From Verrucomicrobiota bacterium (GTDB lineage Bacteria; Verrucomicrobiota; Verrucomicrobiia; Chthoniobacterales; UBA10450), in assembly GCA_003218785.1 (NCBI GenBank), contig QHOM01000020.1, positions 1-12,230 on the forward strand: a DNA stretch of 12,230 nucleotides. Direction: 5' to 3'. Position 1 is the stretch's first letter; the number at the start of each line of letters is the position of its first letter. Shown here piece by piece: positions 7,784-12,230 of this stretch. The notes beneath the pieces are model-generated. The model was not told the origin of the DNA. It did not search any database and saw only the letters and a list, made by a program, of their open reading frames with translations. Position numbers and translations under genes: made by a program.

Positions 7784-7873
7784 TGTAGCTGTGCGTGTCC
7801 TCAGGCGCAGAATAGGATGGTTTGCGCCCTGAGGGATTCCGCATGCGTTCGCGAGCGGGCAGCTGTCTCTACA
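7784..7873. repeat. Imperfect inverted repeat with an inner GC-rich hairpin
   Basis: TGTAG (7784-7788) faces CTACA (7869-7873). Within them CCTCAGGCGCA (7799-7809) pairs with TGCGCCCTGAGG (7823-7834) with one bulged base and a 13-nt loop. The hairpin follows the exonuclease stop by about 45 bp but has no T-run, so it is a poor intrinsic terminator. It looks more like a dispersed palindromic intergenic element. Just before it, TAGCGGTCA occurs twice (7751-7759, which includes the exonuclease stop codon, and 7765-7773). Confidence 0.45.
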
Positions 7874-7904
7874 TCATCGGGCGAAACACGCGTCACAGGG
7901 ATTT

Positions 7905-8010
7905 GGCGTAATCGCCTCAACACCGGGAATTAACATGACACACGGATTTTTCGTAAAAAATTCGAACGAGAACCCGGTGTTACTGTCCAACTCAGTAGGT
8001 TAAGGCGATT
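7905..8010. ncRNA. Candidate structured RNA or MITE-like element: nested inverted repeats
   Basis: Three nested pairings are visible. AATCGCCTCAAC (7910-7921) pairs with GTTAAGGCGATT (7999-8010), one mismatch. AACACCGGG (7919-7927) pairs perfectly with CCCGGTGTT (7973-7981). An A/T hairpin, ATTTTT-CGT-AAAAAAT, sits inside at 7946-7961. The left strand of the outer pair can also form a local hairpin, GGCG-TAAT-CGCC (7905-7916). The right strand shares GATT with the base of the following terminator. No ORF of any merit runs through it. It could be the folded part of a small RNA or leader, or a non-autonomous mobile element with terminal inverted repeats. I cannot match it to a known RNA family. 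Confidence 0.35.
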
Positions 8011-8076
8011 CGGGCGGTAGTACGCTTTCTTAGATTCGTGGTTTCTCCTTAGCGTGCGCCGCCTGAATCTTTTTTT
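8007..8076 (+). terminator. Strong intrinsic terminator hairpin
   Basis: GATTCGGGCGG (8007-8017) pairs with CCGCCTGAATC (8059-8069), 10 of 11 positions. ACGCT (8022-8026) pairs with AGCGT (8051-8055) above a small internal loop, with about 24 nt in the apical loop. Seven Ts (8070-8076) follow directly. The nearest + strand gene upstream is the exonuclease, whose stop is 250 bp away, so the hairpin either closes that transcript or ends a small RNA made from 7.9-8.07 kb. It also insulates nadC from upstream reading. Confidence 0.65.
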
Positions 8077-8110
8077 CTGTCTGATCCCACCGCCAAGGCG
8101 GTTAGGGGGC

Positions 8111-8346
8111 ATGCGCGTCTTGCGCGAAGCCGTTGTGGTTGGCACTCTTGATCCGAGCAACGAAGCTGAGTTGATCGCTGCTGACCCGGCTCGGCCGCTT
8201 CTTATGACAGACATCAACAATCGCCTGGCGAACTCCCTGAAGACGTGCTCGCAAATTGCATTTTCTGCCGGGCCACAGACGAATTTGAAAACCTGCGTTC
8301 GTGGGCGATGCGTTTATCAAGCCCAGCGCCCAACCCAATCCAATGA
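8111..8346 (+). pseudogene. Possible remnant ORF coupled to nadC, unrecognised
   Basis: Tentative. An ATG at 8111, preceded by AGGGGGC, opens MRVLREAVVVGTLDPSNEAE and continues to about TDINNRLANSL near 8235. In the neighbouring frame (stop-free from 8185) the text then reads PEDVLANCIFC, RATDEFENLRSWAMRLSS and ends in a TGA at 8344-8346. That TGA overlaps the nadC start as ATGA. Such a coupling argues that the last part was once, or still is, the end of a real upstream gene, and one missing base near 8205-8240 would join the two parts. I recognise no family in either part. A chance arrangement is quite possible. Confidence 0.25.
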
Positions 8347-9191
8347 AGCCTAGCCGTTACGATCCGATCGCCGCTGCACTCGAAGAAGACATCGGTCAAG
8401 GTGATATCACGACCGACTTTTTTGTGCCGGAGACGCTGCGCGCAACCGGACGCATCATCGCGCGTGAAAAAGCCATTGTTGCCGGCACCGAGGCAACGGC
8501 GGAGGTTTTCCGGCACGTCGATCCATCAATCGACACCCAGATCATTCGGCGTGACGGCGATGAGATTGCTGCCGGGGATGTGATCATCGAGGTCCGTGGC
8601 CTCGCCCGTTCGATTCTCAAGGCGGAACGGGTCGCATTGAATTTTCTACAGCGCCTTTGTGGCATTGCGACGCTGGCGCGCCAATTTGTCGACGCCGTCG
8701 GGAATCGCCCTGTCAAAATTTTGGATACACGAAAAACCACTCCCGGCCTGCGAACGTTGGAAAAAGCCGCCGTGCTCGCCGGAGGCGGCGGCAACCACCG
8801 TTTCGGTTTATACGACATGGTGCTCGTAAAAGATAACCATCTGGCTACTCTTGATGGACTCTCCAGTCTTGCGGACCGGATTAGCCAGCTTCGCCAAGAA
8901 CGACCAAGCATCCGTGTCGAAGTCGAGGCTGACGATCTGGAACAAGTTCGCGCCTTCGTCGAAATTCAGGGGATAGACGCAATCCTGCTCGATAACATGA
9001 CACCCGCTCAAATTCGGGAGGCTGTCGCGCTGAGAAAAGACAATATCGAATTCGAAGCAAGCGGCGGCATCACTTTAAAAAACGTGAACCGCATTGCGGC
9101 CACCGGGGTGGATTACGTCTCTGTGGGTAGTCTCACACACGCCGCGCGCGCAATCGACATCGGCTTGGAAATGACCCATGTACCTGGTTGA
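8343..9191 (+). CDS. nadC: Nicotinate-nucleotide pyrophosphorylase (carboxylating), quinolinate phosphoribosyltransferase
   Basis: Catalyses quinolinate + PRPP to nicotinate mononucleotide, CO2 and pyrophosphate, the entry to NAD from the de novo pathway; cytosolic. The 282 residues carry the whole family signature: EEDIGQGDITTD (14-25), ERVALNFLQRLCGIAT (95-110), DTRKTTPGLR (128-137), GGGNHRFGLYD (148-158) with KDNH at 163-166, VEVEADD (192-198), LLDNM (215-219), EASGGI (238-243) and VSVGSLTH (259-266). Length is normal. The ATG at 8343 is chosen because homologs begin about 15 residues before the EDxGxGD block. An in-frame GTG at 8301 would add 14 unconserved residues. The stop overlaps birA by 14 bp, so the two are made together. 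No nadA or nadB is in the window. Confidence 0.96.
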   Translation: MKPSRYDPIAAALEEDIGQGDITTDFFVPETLRATGRIIAREKAIVAGTEATAEVFRHVDPSIDTQIIRRDGDEIAAGDVIIEVRGLARSILKAERVALNFLQRLCGIATLARQFVDAVGNRPVKILDTRKTTPGLRTLEKAAVLAGGGGNHRFGLYDMVLVKDNHLATLDGLSSLADRISQLRQERPSIRVEVEADDLEQVRAFVEIQGIDAILLDNMTPAQIREAVALRKDNIEFEASGGITLKNVNRIAATGVDYVSVGSLTHAARAIDIGLEMTHVPG

Positions 9192-9795
9192 GGCGTCGGA
9201 TCGTTTGATCGTTAATGAGATGCGGGCCGATCTCGGCACAACCGTCATTGGTCGCGAAATTATCGTGCTCGAACAAACTGGCTCGACCAATGATGCGATT
9301 TTGCGAATCGCGACGTCAAATTCAAAGGAGGGCGTGGTTCTGTTCGCCGAACATCAAACCGAAGGGCGAGGACAGCGAGGCAATCGCTGGGAGTCGGCGG
9401 CCGGGAAAGGGCTTTGGTTCTCCATCCTGTTGCAACCCAGGATCGACATCAACAATTCCCCCCGACTCACGACGTGGGCAGCCGAAGCTATTTCAGACCT
9501 GATCCAAAACGAATTTTCTCTCAAAGCAACTATCGAACTGCCAAACGATGTCGAGATTGATGGACGCAAGGTTGCGGGCGTGCTCGTCGAGATGCGCGCG
9601 CAAGACAAAGCGCCACATCTGGCCATCGCCGGTATCGGAATCAATGTGAATCAATCACTCGAAGATTTTCCCAGAGAACTGCAAATCCGGGCAATTTCGC
9701 TGGCCATGGCATTAGATCGACAAGTCAATCGTCAGAAGTTTGCCATTGCCCTTTTGCGTAATCTGGATCGCAGTTACAGAGAGCGGTTTTGCTGA
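9178..9795 (+). CDS. birA: Biotin-protein ligase (biotin-[acetyl-CoA carboxylase] ligase), short form
   Basis: Activates biotin with ATP and attaches it to the carboxyl carrier lysine of acetyl-CoA carboxylase; cytosolic. Motifs in the 205 residues are TGSTND (34-39), the biotinyl-AMP loop GRGQRGNRW (63-71; GRGRRGxxW in most), LPNDV (121-125, in the place of the common KWPND), the catalytic-lysine block GRKVAGVLVE (129-138) and GIGINVN (152-158). No DNA-binding N-terminal domain is present, so it is an enzyme and not a repressor. The protein ends at LDRSYRERFC, without the small SH3-like C-terminal domain common in this family, and the inverted repeat at 9798 starts three bases after the stop. 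Late truncation is likely. The missing Trp and Lys of KWPND are further oddities. It overlaps nadC by 14 bp. Confidence 0.92.
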   Translation: MYLVEASDRLIVNEMRADLGTTVIGREIIVLEQTGSTNDAILRIATSNSKEGVVLFAEHQTEGRGQRGNRWESAAGKGLWFSILLQPRIDINNSPRLTTWAAEAISDLIQNEFSLKATIELPNDVEIDGRKVAGVLVEMRAQDKAPHLAIAGIGINVNQSLEDFPRELQIRAISLAMALDRQVNRQKFAIALLRNLDRSYRERFC

Positions 9796-9797
9796 CC

Positions 9798-9906
9798 CAG
9801 GTGAATCGTTAAAAGGCTACAAAAGTTACATGGTCAAAATCAGCGCTCTTGTCCTTTTGTAACATTGTAACATTGTAACCTTGTAACTCTTTTAACGATT
9901 CACCTG
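9798..9906. repeat. Long inverted repeat between convergent genes
   Basis: CAGGTGAATCGTTAAAAG (9798-9815) is repeated perfectly inverted at 9889-9906. The match continues imperfectly inward, with TACAAAAGTTACATGGT on the left against the TTGTAAC units on the right, so each arm is about 40 nt. The right arm contains the last four sense codons and stop of the minus-strand gene (Q-V-N-R-stop), so the left arm is an inverted copy of that gene end. Transcripts from both sides would form a long hairpin here, so it may serve as a bidirectional terminator. Confidence 0.75.
9857..9888. repeat. Tandem octamer array (TTGTAACN)x4
   Basis: Four direct copies of an 8-base unit, TTGTAACA, TTGTAACA, TTGTAACC and TTGTAACT, lie at exact 8-base spacing. 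They form most of the inner right arm of the inverted repeat at 9798-9906. The left arm has related GTTACA and GCTACA elements on the opposite strand. Confidence 0.85.
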
Positions 9907-11037
9907 CTCTGCCCACCACTCGCGATAAACTTGCGGTGAAATTTCCGACGGCTTGATTTCGCTGCGCCCGCCCCAGAAAACGTTCGTGTAGGAAACCGGC
10001 ATGCCGATCGAGCGAATATGTCGATCTATGGCCGCCTTATGGTTGAGGAGCAGTTGTTTATCCGTGCCGTGCGCGACGGCCATGATGTTGACGTTCTTAA
10101 ATTCGGGGCCTGCTTCGCGCCAATAGCAATGAGTAAGAATACGATGGCGGCCAACTTCGCCCCCCGCTTCAATTTCGCGACCTGGCGGCACGGCCCAATG
10201 GAAGAGTGCGTTGAAGCGGGTCACACGAACTCCGCCAGCCGATGGTTTGACGTGTTCGAGAAAAGTTGAAAAACGCCCAATGATTTTCCGCGCGCTCAAC
10301 TGCTCGGCGACGCGATAGAATTCATCAAGCGAGACAGCCGCTTCTTCTGCCCGGGCCGCCCATGGCGTAGGCTGAATTTCTTCCGGAACAAATTCGCGCT
10401 TGAGCGCGAGCAAAACCTTCCATTCTTCCCCGCTAAGATCCACAACTTGCACCGGAATCATTTTTGCCGGCTGATCCGCCCTGCTTCCCGGCTCAATTGT
10501 TTTTCGTCGAACATGACCAACGCCGAGAGTGAAAATTCCTTTCGCTGGCATCACCCGAAAACGCTCCGCACCAACTTTGCTCGCCAGCAATTCGCAATGG
10601 CCGTGCAGCGAAAATCCGTGCGGCACTTTCACTGTTGTCCATAATTTGTAATCCGATCCAGCACGAATGGTGTCGGTAGAGCGAAGGACCACGTGGCCCG
10701 AAAAAGGATCGCGTTGGAACATCCAGTCGAAGGCAGCGTCGATCTTATTCTCAGGAACCCTCCACGCCACCAGCGCGCCATCAGCGAGATTCGTAGCGAC
10801 CAAAGTTTGCCGAACGCGCCGGATCGTTCCAGCGCGCAGCATGGCGACGATGCGTGTCATCACAACATCGACATCTACCCCTGAGCGGCGCGCGATTGCC
10901 TCGAACGGCTCGCGGACGAAGCCTTCAATCTTGTCCTCCGAGATTGCGAGAATCTTCGCGTTGATCGGATCATCATGTTCCATCGTCAGCATCTGGCTGC
11001 TAATTAGCCCGCCACCCCCTAAATTGTCCAATATCAT
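9892..11037 (-). CDS. Double-length AhbA/AhbB (siroheme decarboxylase)/Lrp-AsnC-like protein
   Basis: A 381-residue protein made of two halves of the same family. The N-terminal half has a winged-helix region (about 43-77: EPFEAIARRSG then RIVAMLRAGTIRRVRQ) followed by LVAWRVPENKID and SDYKLWTTVKVP. The C-terminal half has a second helix-turn-helix-like region (about 204-258, ending in SARKIIGRFSTFLEH), then ALFHWAVPPG, HRILTHCYWR (299-308) and NVNIMAVAHG (315-324). IRRV/LVAWxVP, HCYxR and the late M-x-VHG block are features of siroheme decarboxylase subunits (AhbA, AhbB, NirD/L/G/H), which are usually annotated as Lrp/AsnC regulators. No other heme-pathway gene is near, so enzyme versus regulator is open. 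The start is uncertain: ATG at 11035-11037 gives full length, but in-frame ATGs at residues 16 and 19 (10992, 10983) fit the family start better. Confidence 0.78.
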   Translation of the reverse strand: MILDNLGGGGLISSQMLTMEHDDPINAKILAISEDKIEGFVREPFEAIARRSGVDVDVVMTRIVAMLRAGTIRRVRQTLVATNLADGALVAWRVPENKIDAAFDWMFQRDPFSGHVVLRSTDTIRAGSDYKLWTTVKVPHGFSLHGHCELLASKVGAERFRVMPAKGIFTLGVGHVRRKTIEPGSRADQPAKMIPVQVVDLSGEEWKVLLALKREFVPEEIQPTPWAARAEEAAVSLDEFYRVAEQLSARKIIGRFSTFLEHVKPSAGGVRVTRFNALFHWAVPPGREIEAGGEVGRHRILTHCYWREAGPEFKNVNIMAVAHGTDKQLLLNHKAAIDRHIRSIGMPVSYTNVFWGGRSEIKPSEISPQVYREWWAEQVNR

Positions 11038-11620
11038 GGCTCATTATCCTGATAGCCTTTCCCTGTTGAATGCGCGCGCTTTGTTTTTTCAGGATGCCAA
11101 GCTCGGCCCGAACGGCGGCTATGGCGATCGCTGGGTGCGCGTCGAGTCCAAACCGATTCCCTTTTATTTCCCTAATTTGCCATCACGCGTGGCGGCGGCG
11201 CGCTTGCACGATTTGCATCACATCGCGGCCGAGTATGAAACGGATTGGCCCGGCGAAGCGGAAATTGCCGCATGGGAAATTGCGAGCGGCTGTGCGCGAT
11301 ATCGCGCGGCTTGGATTCTCAACCTCGGCGGATTCGGCGCCGGCCTTGTCGTTGCGCCGAGGAGACTTTTTCGCGCGTTCCTGCGTGGCCGGCGCGCAAA
11401 AACGAACTTATACAAAACCGGCTTCGACGAATCGCGGCTGAACGAAATCAGCGTTGGGACGTTGCGCGATCAACTTGGTTTACGGGTACCGGTTTCACCC
11501 GCGAGCGCGACCGACATGATTTTGTTTGTTCTTTGGTGCGTTCCGGCGATTCTCGCCTGGCTCTCGATTCCGTTGCTTACTGTCATTCTTTTCTGGCTGA
11601 TCGCGCGCGCGAAGTCTTGA
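11036..11620 (+). CDS. Membrane protein with the Coq4 zinc motif (COQ4-like)
   Basis: A 194-residue protein. Residues 58-74 read HDLHH followed by 11 residues and E. This is exactly the HDxxH-x11-E zinc-ligand motif known from Coq4, the protein needed for ubiquinone synthesis. Around it, RVAAARLHDLHHI and the later TLRDQLGL near residue 142 also resemble Coq4-type proteins, which bind a quinone precursor at the membrane. Hydrophobic stretches at about 92-108 and 160-188 suggest membrane association; the C-terminal one is long enough to span twice. The ATG at 11036 is the only sensible start. The frame is open upstream, but only as an antisense shadow of the minus-strand gene. There is no Shine-Dalgarno sequence. 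It faces the hemolysin III gene with 12 bp between their stops. The link to quinone synthesis is inference. Confidence 0.65.
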   Translation: MAHYPDSLSLLNARALFFQDAKLGPNGGYGDRWVRVESKPIPFYFPNLPSRVAAARLHDLHHIAAEYETDWPGEAEIAAWEIASGCARYRAAWILNLGGFGAGLVVAPRRLFRAFLRGRRAKTNLYKTGFDESRLNEISVGTLRDQLGLRVPVSPASATDMILFVLWCVPAILAWLSIPLLTVILFWLIARAKS

Positions 11621-11632
11621 GTTACGCAGAAT

Positions 11633-12230
11633 TCACACGGTACAGGAAAAGACGGCGGCAAAGTGGCAGCCCGATCCGGCAAGGACGAACAGATGCCAGA
11701 CGAAATGACGATAGCGAAGGTGATCGTTCGCAAAAAATAACACGCCGCTCGTATAAGCGATGCCGCCAGCCGAAAGCCAGATCAACGCCGGCAATGGAAT
11801 CGCGAACGCAAGTGGCTGATTCGCGATTGGAATCAACCAGCCCATTCCAAGGTAAAGAGACATCGCCAGCTTCGGATGACGCGATGGACCACGCGTCGCC
11901 TTCATGACGATGCCAAAAATCGCGAACGCCCAAATGATTCCGAGAATAGTCGAGCCACCGATGCCGCGAAGCGGACCCAGCGCGAACGGCGTATATGTCC
12001 CTGCGATGAGCAAAAAAATCGCGGAATGATCCAGCACACGCAAAATGGATTTCCCGCGCGTTTGCGGCCACGCGTGGTAAAGCGTTGATCCGAGATACAA
12101 CACCGACATCGTGACAACAAAAATCACCGTGCCGAGAAAAAAGCCAGGGGTACTACGACGCGCTTCCAGCAGAAGAATCGGCGCACCGATTAACGCGGCG
12201 CACAATCCAATCCCGTGGCTGATGCTGTTC
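11633..12230 (-). CDS. trhA: Hemolysin III / TrhA (PAQR) family membrane protein, 5'-partial
   Basis: The frame runs off the right edge of the window. The first residues inside are NSISHGIG, the usual opening of hemolysin III proteins, so only a few residues are missing; the in-frame TTG at 12205 is not the start. PAQR features are in order: SVLYLGSTLYHAWP (first zinc-type His), LDHSAIFLLIAGTYTPF, GIVMKATRG and the closing HFVWHLFVLAGSGCHF (second and third His). Seven membrane helices are expected and the hydrophobic pattern agrees. The family is now seen as affecting membrane lipid fluidity and homeostasis; haemolysis is a historic name. The gene ends at 11633, converging on the COQ4-like gene. 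Confidence 0.92.
   Translation of the reverse strand, partial: NSISHGIGLCAALIGAPILLLEARRSTPGFFLGTVIFVVTMSVLYLGSTLYHAWPQTRGKSILRVLDHSAIFLLIAGTYTPFALGPLRGIGGSTILGIIWAFAIFGIVMKATRGPSRHPKLAMSLYLGMGWLIPIANQPLAFAIPLPALIWLSAGGIAYTSGVLFFANDHLRYRHFVWHLFVLAGSGCHFAAVFSCTV

Noticed and set aside
8396..8911. 171-codon open frame antisense to nadC
   Set aside because: nadC motifs are complete on the other strand; the antisense text is low-complexity Arg/Ser-rich.
10667..11035. Upstream extension of the COQ4-like reading frame
   Set aside because: It is a shadow of the minus-strand Ahb-like gene, with arginine/serine-rich composition and no domain.
1..12230. Search for tRNA, rRNA, CRISPR arrays and transposase genes
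   Set aside because: No T-arm/anticodon pattern, spaced repeats or transposase motifs were seen.

Overview
The window looks like a chromosomal segment of a soil-type Gram-negative bacterium, with GC in the mid-50s by eye. The gene set is a pair of tandem zinc-less alcohol dehydrogenase paralogs, DUF4386 and DUF4242 proteins, a GYF-domain membrane protein, a stand-alone 5'-3' exonuclease, nadC-birA and a double-length AhbA/AhbB-like protein. It would fit a member of the Verrucomicrobia or a neighbouring phylum. That placement rests on gene style alone and is tentative.

Left region (1-4914, all + strand). Two closely related medium-chain NAD(P)H oxidoreductases flank a DUF4386 membrane protein. 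The first copy is cut by the window edge and the second has an intact N-terminal membrane anchor. A small putative lipoprotein overlaps by one base (TAATG) a secreted lipocalin-like gene that is frameshifted. Then comes a 75-bp imperfect palindrome resembling an integron attC site. It is followed by a DUF4242 gene overlapping (ATGA) a SAM-dependent methyltransferase that is also frameshifted. Both frameshifts fit loss of a single base, so they are either real decay or sequencing error. A probable intrinsic terminator follows at 5092-5129.

Middle region. A minus-strand GYF-domain membrane protein (5458-6585) is divergent from a + strand 5'-3' exonuclease (6842-7753) that carries all the metal ligands but no polymerase domain. 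The 590 bp between the exonuclease and nadC hold no clear intact gene but are rich in structure. There is a GC hairpin inside an imperfect inverted repeat. A nested set of long-range inverted repeats then leads into a very strong hairpin followed by seven Ts, a candidate structured RNA plus terminator. A possible broken ORF ends in an ATGA overlap with nadC.

Right region. nadC (quinolinate phosphoribosyltransferase) overlaps birA (biotin-protein ligase), which is short at its C-terminus. Between birA and a convergent minus-strand gene lies a long inverted repeat with an array of TTGTAACN octamers. One arm of it encodes the last codons of the minus-strand gene. That gene encodes a fused two-half AhbA/AhbB (siroheme decarboxylase)/Lrp-like protein. 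Its first possible start codon overlaps, as CATG, the start codon of a divergent membrane protein carrying the exact Coq4 zinc motif HDxxH-x11-E. The window ends inside a minus-strand hemolysin III (TrhA/PAQR) gene.

Functionally the right half gathers cofactor-related genes (NAD, biotin, perhaps tetrapyrrole and quinone). The left half looks like accessory or redox material with signs of gene decay and transfer.
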